The translations under genes and the position numbers were made by a program. Below the pieces are notes generated by a model that worked only from the letters and a program-made list of their open reading frames with translations, did not search any database and was not told the DNA's origin. A stretch of DNA of 64,000 bases, taken from contig JAJDWE010000038.1 of the NCBI GenBank assembly GCA_022825725.1, forward strand, positions 1 through 64,000, given 5' to 3'. The stretch is from Gemmatimonadota bacterium. GTDB lineage: Bacteria > Gemmatimonadota > Gemmatimonadetes > Palauibacterales > Palauibacteraceae. Position 1 is the first letter of the stretch. The number at the start of each line of letters is the position of its first letter. Positions 57,273 through 64,000 of this stretch are shown piece by piece.

Positions 57273-57959
57273 ATGGTACGGTCGCGTCTATCCGGGTCCG
57301 GTTTCAGGCCGGGTTGGCTGCTTATCGGGTGTCTGCTGGCGGTAGCCGCCTGTGAGCCGGGCGGAGGACCGAGCGAATTCCTTCGGGACCCGGGTTCGGC
57401 AGAGGTGAACATGACGGCTCCGGCGACTTTTCAGGTTCGTTTCGAGACTTCGAAGGGAACGTTCGTGGTGGAGGCGCACCGGGAGTGGGCCCCTAACGGC
57501 GTGGACCGCTTCTACAACCTGGTGGAGAACGGGTTCTTCGACGACGTGAGGTTTTTCCGCGTGATCGCCGGCTTCATGGCGCAGTTCGGGATCAATGGAG
57601 ACCCGGAGATCCAGAGTGGGTGGCGCGACGCGAACATCCAGGACGACCCGGTAGTCGAGGGGAATACGCGCGGGCGAGTGAGCTTCGCCCAGACGTCGAT
57701 GCCGAACAGCCGGAGTACGCAACTCTTCATCAACTTCGGCGACAACTCGCGTCTCGACGGGATGGGGTTCGCCGCCATCGGCGAGGTGATTTCGGGCATG
57801 GACGTCGTGGACGCGCTCTACTCCGGTTACGGGGATGGGGCGCCGGGCGGGAGCGGGCCGAGCCAGGGGCGCATTCAGGAGGAGGGGAACGCCTACCTGG
57901 AGGCGGAGTTCGCGGAACTGGACTACATCGAGCGGGCGACGATCAGCGGTGGGAATTAG
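57273..57959 (+). CDS. lipoprotein peptidyl-prolyl cis-trans isomerase (cyclophilin type)
   Basis: 228 residues. The signal ends in a lipobox (LLAVAAC, Cys near residue 27), so the enzyme is lipid-anchored outside the cytoplasm. The cyclophilin core is clear: VDRFYNLVENGFFDD, the active-site FFRVIAGFMAQFG (Arg, Phe and Gln kept), and SRSTQLFINFGDN. It helps fold envelope proteins. It starts 72 bases after the RND pumps. The next gene's GTG lies in its last codons. Confidence 0.9.
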   Translation: MVRSRLSGSGFRPGWLLIGCLLAVAACEPGGGPSEFLRDPGSAEVNMTAPATFQVRFETSKGTFVVEAHREWAPNGVDRFYNLVENGFFDDVRFFRVIAGFMAQFGINGDPEIQSGWRDANIQDDPVVEGNTRGRVSFAQTSMPNSRSTQLFINFGDNSRLDGMGFAAIGEVISGMDVVDALYSGYGDGAPGGSGPSQGRIQEEGNAYLEAEFAELDYIERATISGGN

Positions 57960-59112
57960 GGGGACGGCCAGCCGGGCAGCGAGGGCGGCGGCGCTCGTCC
58001 TCGCGGCCATGGCGGTGTCGCCGCCCACGGACGCCATGGGCCAGGAGACGGGGCAGGTCGGCGCGGAGCGGCCGCGGGCGCGGGAGGCGGGCGTCCTCAT
58101 CGGGCGGCTGCCAACGGGCCCGCTGAATGCGATCACCGACGTGCCCGGGGTCCGTGTGGGCCACCGCACGGTGTGGGTCGGCGATTCGATCCGCACGGGG
58201 GTCACGGCGATCCTCCCGCACGGGGACAATGTGTTCGAGCGGCGGGTGCGGGCGGCGATCGCGGTCGGGAACGGGTTCGGGAAGCTGGTGGGACTGAGCC
58301 AGGTCAACGAACTCGGCGAACTCGAGACGCCGGTCCTCCTCACCGGCACGCTGAGCGTGTTCCGCGCGGCGGACGCGCTCCTCGACACGCTCCTGTCGCT
58401 CCCGGCGAACCGCGACGTGCGGTCGATGAATCCGGTCGTAGGCGAGACGAACGATGGGTACCTGAGCGACATCCGCGTGCGCCCGATCCGGCCCGAGCAC
58501 GTGCGCGAGGCGCTGCGCACCGCGGCGAGCGGCCCGGTGGAGGAGGGGTCGGTCGGGGCCGGGACCGGGACGATCGCCTTCGGCTGGAAGGGCGGGATCG
58601 GGACCTCGTCGCGACGGTTCGATCTCGGAGGGCGGATCGTGAACGTCGGCGTGCTCGTGCAGAGCAACTTCGGCGGCTCGCTGCGGATCGACGGCGTGCG
58701 GGTGGGAGAGAAGCTCGCCGCGGCCGGTCTGCGCGGGGGGCGCGCCCAAGGGGATGGCGACGGTTCCGTGATGATCGTGATCGCGACGGACCTGCCGCTG
58801 GCGCACCGCGAACTGGACCGGGTGGCCGACCGCGCGTTCATGGGACTCGCCCGCACGGGGTCGCACATGTCGCACGGATCGGGGGACTACGCGATCGCCT
58901 TCTCGACCGGCGAAGGGGCTGCGGTCCGGGACGGCCGCGCGTTGTCGCGCGTCTTCGAGGCGGTGGTCGAGGCGACGGACGAAGCCGTCGTCAACTCCCT
59001 CTTCGCGGCGACGTCCGTGACGGGGCACGGGGGACGGACGGTCGAAGCGCTCCCGCTCGAACCCACCCTGCGGCTGCTCCGCGAGGCGGGCGTCCTCGGG
59101 ACGCCGCGGTGA
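57949..59112 (+). CDS. exported P1-family (DmpA/BapA) self-processing aminopeptidase
   Basis: N-terminal nucleophile hydrolase that releases N-terminal residues from small peptides. 387 residues from GTG 57949, overlapping the cyclophilin stop. Signal-like N terminus (RAAALVLAAMAVSPPTDAMG). Family blocks are GPLNAITDVPGVRVGH, GAGTGTIAFGWKGGIGTSSR, LVQSNFGGSLRIDGV and GDGSVMIVIATDLPLAH. By analogy with DmpA, self-cleavage would occur between Gly272 and Ser273, freeing Ser273 as nucleophile. Translationally coupled to genes on both sides. Confidence 0.87.
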   Translation: MGIRGTASRAARAAALVLAAMAVSPPTDAMGQETGQVGAERPRAREAGVLIGRLPTGPLNAITDVPGVRVGHRTVWVGDSIRTGVTAILPHGDNVFERRVRAAIAVGNGFGKLVGLSQVNELGELETPVLLTGTLSVFRAADALLDTLLSLPANRDVRSMNPVVGETNDGYLSDIRVRPIRPEHVREALRTAASGPVEEGSVGAGTGTIAFGWKGGIGTSSRRFDLGGRIVNVGVLVQSNFGGSLRIDGVRVGEKLAAAGLRGGRAQGDGDGSVMIVIATDLPLAHRELDRVADRAFMGLARTGSHMSHGSGDYAIAFSTGEGAAVRDGRALSRVFEAVVEATDEAVVNSLFAATSVTGHGGRTVEALPLEPTLRLLREAGVLGTPR

Positions 59113-60803
59113 AACCGTTGATTCCCGCGTCCGCGCAGCAGCCGCTGCCCCGGGCGCGCTTCATCGTCGAGGAGGATCCCGGCCCGGAAGCCGTGCCGCT
59201 GGACGTCCTCTTCGTGGGCGGAGGTCCCGCCGGGCTGGCGGGAGCGATCCGGCTCGCGCAACTGGCGGCGCGCGACCGCGAGCAAGGCGGGCCGCTCGCC
59301 GACCTCGAGATCGGCGTCCTCGAGAAGTCGGGTGAGCTCGGGGAGCACTGCCTCTCCGGGGCGGTCGTGAACCCGGAGGCCTTCCGCACGCTCTTCCCGG
59401 ACCTCGACGAGGCGGAGCTTCCCCTCCGGGGCCGCGTGGCGGGCGATCGGGTGCTGCTCCTCACGCAACGCGGAAAGATCCGGCTCCCGACCCCGCCCTC
59501 GATGCGGAACCACGGCCACCACGTGGCCTCGATCTGCGAGATCGTGCGCTGGCTGGGTGCGCGGGCGGAGGAGCTGGGGGTGAACGTATTCACGGGGTTC
59601 CCCGCCGACGCGCTCCTCATGCGCGGGGGGCAGGTCGTCGGCGTCCGCACGACGCCCGCCGGTCTGGACCGCGAGGGGAATCCGGCGGGCGGCTACATGC
59701 CGGCCACGGACCTCTCCGCGCGGATCACCGTCCTCGCCGAAGGGACCCGCGGGCCTCTGAGCCTGGCCTGGCTCGAGCGGGAAGGCGTCGGTTCGGCGAA
59801 CCCGCAGATCTTCGCGCTCGGAGTCAAGGAACTGTGGGAGGTCGCCCATCCGCCCGACGCGGTCACGCATACCATGGGTTGGCCGCTTCCGCGGGATGCG
59901 TTCGGCGGCAGCTTCATCTATCCCATGGGCGGGAATCTCGTGTCGCTGGGCCTCGTCGTGGGCCTCGACGCACCCTACGTCGACCTCGACGTACACGCGC
60001 TGCTGCAACGCTTCAAGCAGCACCCGTTCGTGCGCGGGATCCTCGACGGTGGCGAACTCGTGGAGTGGGGAGCGAAGACGATTCCGGAGGGGGGATACCA
60101 CGCGATCCCCGACCGGCTGAGCGGGGATGGACTGCTCATCGCCGGTGATGCCGCGGGACTCGTCGACGTCGCCTCGCTCAAGGGGATCCACTACGCGATG
60201 CGGTCGGGCGTCCTCGCGGCGGACGCCATCGGCCGGGCCCTGGCGGACGGGCGCGGGGAGGAGGACGTCACGGAGGGTGCCGTCCCGGCGGCTCGCCTCG
60301 CGTCATACGATGCGGCCCTGAGGGAGAGCCTCATGCAGGACCCGCTGTACCGCAACCGGAACCAGCGGCTCGCCTTCAAGTCCGGCTTCTTCGCGGGAGG
60401 CCTCAAGGCGGGGCTCATGCAGGCGACGGGCGGAACGTTGCCCGGCGCCCGGATCCCGAGCGAGCCCGACGCGGCGGGTCCTCGTCGCAAGCGCCTGGGG
60501 CTCGACTCCGCGTACGACTCCGAGCACGCCGTCGCCAAAGTCGACGCGGTCTTCCGTTCCGGGAACGCGACCCGGGACGACATTCCCCCGCACCTCCTCC
60601 CCGGGCCGGCAGCGGGCGCGGAGGTGTCGCCGGAGATGGCGGAAATTTATGCGAGCCTCTGCCCTGCGGGCGTGTACGAGCGCGACGGCGACCGCCTCGT
60701 CGTGAATGCGCCGAACTGCATCGACTGCAAGGCGACGGACGTCCTGGGTCCCCGCTGGACGCCGCGGGAGGGCGGCAGCGGCCCGGCCTACAAGAGGATG
60801 TGA
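59109..60803 (+). CDS. electron-transfer flavoprotein:ubiquinone oxidoreductase with incomplete Fe-S motif
   Basis: Passes electrons from ETF (fatty and amino acid oxidation) to quinone at the membrane. 564 residues from a GTG overlapping the peptidase stop (GTGA). The FAD site VLFVGGGPAGLAGAIRLA is near residue 32, with EHCLSGAVV and GDAAGLVDVASLKGIHYAM. The C-terminal cluster domain has CPAGVYE (Cys518) and NCIDCKATD (Cys537, Cys540), but the fourth cysteine of CxxCxxC is Thr543. The 4Fe-4S cluster may be altered or lost. No etfAB in the window. Confidence 0.88.
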   Translation: MKPLIPASAQQPLPRARFIVEEDPGPEAVPLDVLFVGGGPAGLAGAIRLAQLAARDREQGGPLADLEIGVLEKSGELGEHCLSGAVVNPEAFRTLFPDLDEAELPLRGRVAGDRVLLLTQRGKIRLPTPPSMRNHGHHVASICEIVRWLGARAEELGVNVFTGFPADALLMRGGQVVGVRTTPAGLDREGNPAGGYMPATDLSARITVLAEGTRGPLSLAWLEREGVGSANPQIFALGVKELWEVAHPPDAVTHTMGWPLPRDAFGGSFIYPMGGNLVSLGLVVGLDAPYVDLDVHALLQRFKQHPFVRGILDGGELVEWGAKTIPEGGYHAIPDRLSGDGLLIAGDAAGLVDVASLKGIHYAMRSGVLAADAIGRALADGRGEEDVTEGAVPAARLASYDAALRESLMQDPLYRNRNQRLAFKSGFFAGGLKAGLMQATGGTLPGARIPSEPDAAGPRRKRLGLDSAYDSEHAVAKVDAVFRSGNATRDDIPPHLLPGPAAGAEVSPEMAEIYASLCPAGVYERDGDRLVVNAPNCIDCKATDVLGPRWTPREGGSGPAYKRM

Positions 60804-60831
60804 GCCGACCGGCCCGACAAGGCCGGCCCGG

Positions 60832-62067
60832 TCAGCGCGCTCCGGTCGCGCGCGCGGCGTTCCATCCGAGGAGCGAGAAGGCGTCGGCGACCTGCTCGTA
60901 CCCCGTCCGCATGAGGAAAGCGGAGTTCTTGCCGAAGCTCTTGGAGCCCAGGATGAAGAAACCGGGTTCGGGATTGCGCAGCGTCTCGGGCCCGAGCGCC
61001 TCCGCCGCGATACAGCAGTCCGCCGGCGCGTCGTCCTGCGGGCCCTGAGCGGCGAGGAGCGCGGCGGAGACGCCCATGGGGCCGTGAGACGCGTAGCAGA
61101 CGTGCACCTGGAGCTGGCGATACAGCCGGTCATCCGGTTCGTAGCCGACATTCGCCACGATCCGGTCGAAACGGTCGCGCCGGACGTTCCCGGCGATCTC
61201 CAGGTCGACCTCGAACCCCCGCGAATCGCGCTGGGCGACGGAGAGCAGCCGGCTCCGCGAGAGCCACTCGCAGCCGGGGGGCGGCTCGGCGGCGATCGCG
61301 TTGGCCCGGCGCGTGAGCCTCACGCGCTCGGGGAGCGGATCGTCCGGGATCGCCCGGAGCGGGGTGCCGTGAGCCTCGCGGCTGGCCCAGGTGAACCGCG
61401 TCGCCGGGACGGAGCGGGCGAGCGCCGCGAGGGCGCACGCGGTGGTGGCGGCCGAATGACCGCTTCCGAGGAGGAGCGTGCGTCGCGCGGCGTAGCGCCC
61501 GCGCTGGGCGCCGAGCACATCCCGGACGCGGTATTCGATCGCGCGTCGCGCGGACCGCTCGCCGACGGCGGGCGTGCCGCCCGGCCCCGCCCAGTTGGGC
61601 CGCCCGTAGGTCCCCGAGCAGTCGAACACGGCCCGGGCGAACACCTCGGCCTCGGCGCCGTTCTCCTCCACGAGCAGCCGGAAGGGCTGTTCAGCCCGGG
61701 CGGCCTCGCCGAGCGCCTCGCCCTTCAGCCGATCCGCCCGGGCGACGTCGCACACGCGCGCCCCCTCGCGAAGATCCACCCGCGACCGCAGGGACTCGGC
61801 CAGCGGCAGCAGGTAACGTGTCCGCAACTCCGTGCCCGTGAGCAGCTCCCCCGCCGCCGGAAGTTCCGCCTCCCGGCCACCCAACAGTTCCAGCCCGGCG
61901 GGCCCCGCGTTCCACTCGAACGGGGAGAAGAGTCGCATCCAGCCCCAGGCGCGGACGTGATCCGCGACCGCCCCGGCGTCGAACAGGACCGTCGCAAGCC
62001 CGGCGCGGGTCGCCCGGGCCGCAGCCTCGAGCCCGACCGGCCCGGCTCCGATGATGGCAAGATCCAT
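60832..62067 (-). CDS. FAD/NAD(P)-dependent oxidoreductase of unknown substrate
   Basis: 411 residues from the ATG at 62067, chosen because it puts the dinucleotide-binding MDLAIIGAGPVGLEAAARA at the N terminus. The frame stays open 27 codons further, overlapping the acyltransferase gene. A second GxGxxx-type site (RTLLLGSGHSAATTACAL) lies near residue 205, as in flavin monooxygenases and thioredoxin-reductase-like enzymes. GFFILGSKSFGKNSAFLM near the C terminus is distinctive. It is convergent with the ETF-QO gene and divergent from the acyltransferase. Reaction not known. Confidence 0.7.
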   Translation of the reverse strand: MDLAIIGAGPVGLEAAARATRAGLATVLFDAGAVADHVRAWGWMRLFSPFEWNAGPAGLELLGGREAELPAAGELLTGTELRTRYLLPLAESLRSRVDLREGARVCDVARADRLKGEALGEAARAEQPFRLLVEENGAEAEVFARAVFDCSGTYGRPNWAGPGGTPAVGERSARRAIEYRVRDVLGAQRGRYAARRTLLLGSGHSAATTACALAALARSVPATRFTWASREAHGTPLRAIPDDPLPERVRLTRRANAIAAEPPPGCEWLSRSRLLSVAQRDSRGFEVDLEIAGNVRRDRFDRIVANVGYEPDDRLYRQLQVHVCYASHGPMGVSAALLAAQGPQDDAPADCCIAAEALGPETLRNPEPGFFILGSKSFGKNSAFLMRTGYEQVADAFSLLGWNAARATGAR

Positions 62068-62162
62068 CGCTTGCACGCGCGCTGGCTCCAGATCGTCGTG
62101 GTTCACTGGCGTCTCGACCGCCCGGCCTTCCCGCCGATTCCGTGGCAACCTACTCTCAGGCG

Positions 62163-62927
62163 ATGACGGATCGCGAGAACCCGAAGCGGGCGAGCGCGTC
62201 GCCGCCGGATTGGGCCCCGGGCCCCATCACGCGGCGGCTGACGCCGGTCACTCGCTGGATCATCACGAACTTCGTGGCTCCACCCTGCGTCTTCCTTCTC
62301 TTCGGTCTCCTCAACCGGACGCGGGTCTACGGGCGACGGCGAATCCGCCACGTCCCGAACACGCTCGTTCTCTCGAATCACCAATCGATGATCGACTCGT
62401 TTCCGATCGCCTACTACCTCTTTTTCCCGGAAAAGATGTTCAGGCCCGAACTCGCGCCCTGGAACGCGGCCGCGGCGGAGAACTTTTTCAAGAACCCGTT
62501 CCTTGGCTGGGTGTTCCACCAGTTCCAGTGCATTCCGGTGCGGCGCGGCCGCCGCGACCTGAGCGCGATGATCCGCTCCGCAGGCGTGCTTCGAGCGGGG
62601 ATCCTCACCTTCTTCCCGGAGGGTACCCGCTCGCGGGACGGGCAGGTCGGACGCGGGCGGGCCGGCGCAGGCATGGTCATCCTTCAGACCCGCCCGCAGG
62701 TGGTCCCGATCACGCTGGAAGGGCTGGATCGCGTCCTTCCCATAGGCTCCCGCCTCCCGCGGATCGGGCAGCGGGTGTCGATCTACGTGGGCCGCCCCGT
62801 GCCGTACGACGACCTCGCCGCCGAGGGCCGTTCGCGAAAGAACGCCCAACAGATCGTCGATCGGGTGATGGAACGGATCGCCTTCCAGCAACGCGTTCTC
62901 CGGCGCCTGCACCGCCGCCGTCCGTAG
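62163..62927 (+). CDS. 1-acyl-sn-glycerol-3-phosphate acyltransferase (PlsC-like)
   Basis: Membrane-associated acyl transfer in phospholipid synthesis. 254 residues from ATG 62163; a GTG at 62142 would add seven. The catalytic HX4D is NHQSMID near residue 71. FFPEGTRSRDG near residue 156 is the acceptor-binding block, and VVPITLEGLD follows. One hydrophobic helix (WIITNFVAPPCVFLLFGLL) anchors the N terminus. Acceptor specificity is not provable from sequence. Confidence 0.85.
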   Translation: MTDRENPKRASASPPDWAPGPITRRLTPVTRWIITNFVAPPCVFLLFGLLNRTRVYGRRRIRHVPNTLVLSNHQSMIDSFPIAYYLFFPEKMFRPELAPWNAAAAENFFKNPFLGWVFHQFQCIPVRRGRRDLSAMIRSAGVLRAGILTFFPEGTRSRDGQVGRGRAGAGMVILQTRPQVVPITLEGLDRVLPIGSRLPRIGQRVSIYVGRPVPYDDLAAEGRSRKNAQQIVDRVMERIAFQQRVLRRLHRRRP

Positions 62928-63000
62928 CGGCCCGCGGCAAGAGCCCCGCTGCGTTCGGGCGACGCTGGACATTCGCGGTCAGATCCGACATTCTTCCCGC

Positions 63001-63138
63001 ATGACCATCACACTGTACTACATCCTGGTGACGATTCTGCTCGGACTGCTCGTGGGCCTTCTCATGGGCGGCGGTTTCGCGTTCGCATGCCGGCTCCCCG
63101 GACTCGATGCGTCTGACCGGGAGGTCCCGCCGGGCTGA
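63001..63138 (+). CDS. possible 45-residue single-helix membrane protein
   Basis: ATG 63001 opens a frame of 45 codons. Residues about 4-28 form a strongly hydrophobic helix with a GxxxG-like pattern (LGLLVGLLMGGG), followed by a short charged tail (LDASDREVPPG). No good ribosome site is seen, and such frames can arise by chance in GC-rich DNA. The regular membrane-helix profile is the main support. Confidence 0.35.
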   Translation: MTITLYYILVTILLGLLVGLLMGGGFAFACRLPGLDASDREVPPG

Positions 63139-63182
63139 CCGAATCAGACCGCATTCGCCGATCCCTCCGACCGCGAACCTTC

Positions 63183-63211
63183 TTCCCGATTTCGTGATCG
63201 CACGCTATCTT
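63183..63211 (+). promoter_or_regulatory. putative promoter for the 83-residue hypothetical gene
   Basis: TTCCCG (63183-63188), 17 bases, TATCTT (63206-63211). The -10 equals that of the groES promoter; the -35 is weak. The start codon follows 32 bases later. Confidence 0.35.
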
Positions 63212-63243
63212 TCTTGGCTGCGTTCCTGCCGCCAGAGGTGCAA

Positions 63244-63495
63244 ATGACAAAGACCTTCCAGGATGACGACGGGCGCCGGTGGAAAGCATGGCTCGCTTCG
63301 CGCGAGGTCTTCTGGCCGGACCCGAACGAAAAGGCGCCGCCCGACGATTTCGAGGCGGTCGTGTTCGTCTGTTTCTCCGATCCGTATCAGAGCCAGCGGC
63401 GGCTTCGGCTTCCGCAGGGTTCGTTCGAACAACTCAGTCTCGATGATCTCAAAAAACACTTCAAGCAGGCGAAACTCGATCCCGCCATCCGCTAG
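63244..63495 (+). CDS. hypothetical protein, 83 residues
   Basis: ATG 63244 with AGAGGTG a few bases upstream; an in-frame start ten codons earlier is weaker. The protein is soluble and charged, with a WKAWLASREVFWPDP segment and a predicted strand EAVVFVCFSDP, ending in a helix (LDDLKKHFKQAKLD). No family recognised. It sits 62 bases before citrate synthase and could be cotranscribed with it. Confidence 0.6.
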   Translation: MTKTFQDDDGRRWKAWLASREVFWPDPNEKAPPDDFEAVVFVCFSDPYQSQRRLRLPQGSFEQLSLDDLKKHFKQAKLDPAIR

Positions 63496-63557
63496 GGACA
63501 CGACACTCGCCGTCCGCGCGGAAGCTCCCGCGCCATACCGAAAGGCCTTGTGACAGA

Positions 63558-64000
63558 ATGACCGCCGCCGCCGGGAAAGGGCTAGAAGGCGTCGTCGCCT
63601 CGCAGACTTCACTCAGCTTCATCGACGGACTCAAAGGCATCCTCGTCTATCGGGGCTACAACATCCACGAACTCGCGCCGAACGTCTCGTTCCCCGAGAG
63701 CGTGTTCCTGCTCTGGAACGGGCGGCTCCCGGAACGCGCGGAACTCGACGAGTTCGAGGCGGCGCTGGCCGCACAGCGCACGCTGGACCCGAGAACCGTG
63801 GAGGGACTGAAGGGGCTTCCGGCGGAGACCGTGCCGATGTCGGCCCTTCGGACGGGGGTCTCGCTGGAGGGCGTGTACGATCCGGATGCCGAGGACAACT
63901 CGGCCGAGGCGAATCGGCGCAAGGCCGAGCGGCTCGTGGCGCGGACCCCCACGATCATTGCGGCGATACACCGCATTCGGCAGGGGCTGGAGCCGCTGCA
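63558..64000 (+). CDS. gltA: citrate synthase (partial, N-terminal part)
   Basis: Condenses acetyl-CoA and oxaloacetate; the reading frame runs off the right edge after 147 codons. The N-terminal blocks SLSFIDGLKGILVYRGYNIHELA and FPESVFLLWNGRLPERAELDEFE are typical of citrate/2-methylcitrate synthases. The catalytic His and Asp lie beyond the window, so 2-methylcitrate synthase cannot be excluded. The ATG context has only a weak ribosome site. Confidence 0.88.
   Translation, partial: MTAAAGKGLEGVVASQTSLSFIDGLKGILVYRGYNIHELAPNVSFPESVFLLWNGRLPERAELDEFEAALAAQRTLDPRTVEGLKGLPAETVPMSALRTGVSLEGVYDPDAEDNSAEANRRKAERLVARTPTIIAAIHRIRQGLEPL

Overview
The window is a continuous piece of a high-GC bacterial chromosome with tightly packed genes, many GTG or TTG starts and many 4-base stop/start overlaps. 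Gene content points to Gemmatimonadota (FCB superphylum). The pointers are a very large BNR/VPS10-repeat exported protein, a TolB-like/TPR protein with an N-terminal membrane domain, tandem lipoprotein metallopeptidases, BshA (bacillithiol synthesis), and a zapA-rny-folD-xseAB gene order. This placement is inferred from gene content, not from a marker tree. I see no insertion sequence, prophage, CRISPR array or rRNA.

Layout. 1-864: truncated SLC13 transporter on the minus strand. 1124-10936: long plus-strand housekeeping run secD-secF-tatD-mutL-miaA-bshA-uppP-birA-coaX (protein export, DNA and tRNA maintenance, thiol and cofactor synthesis, cell-wall lipid recycling). 10953-11171: small membrane protein on the minus strand. 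11298-13543: groES-groEL with a clear promoter, a perfect CIRCE operator and terminators. 13576-17573: two paralogous secreted lipoprotein metallopeptidases. 17643-26875: translation and division block thrS-infC-rpmI-rplT-pheS-pheT-(coiled coil)-zapA-[candidate structured RNA]-rny. 26937-32915: folD-xseA-xseB-ispA-nadK-recN. 32951-34612: outer-membrane-like protein on the minus strand.

34699-47778: mixed region with tRNA-Cys, a Ca2+/H+ antiporter and tRNA-Leu. It also holds an extracytoplasmic enzyme set: a Tat amidase, a serine hydrolase, a BNR-repeat protein, a TolB/TPR membrane protein and a Tat-targeted aminotransferase. An enoyl-CoA hydratase-like gene closes it on the minus strand. 48031-60803: an efflux and envelope operon (adaptor, TolC-like channel, two RND pumps, lipoprotein cyclophilin, P1-family self-processing peptidase) that runs by overlap into an ETF:quinone oxidoreductase. 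60832-64000: an FAD oxidoreductase, an acyltransferase, two small proteins and the start of citrate synthase.

Points most worth following: an ETF:quinone oxidoreductase lacking one of the four Fe-S cysteines; a terminated structured RNA between zapA and rny, where 6S RNA might be expected; an intrinsic terminator ending 12 bases before the infC start; a coiled-coil protein coupled to zapA; a Tat-exported PLP aminotransferase; and a recurring TA(T/G)CTT element upstream of at least six genes that may be the -10 signal of this organism.
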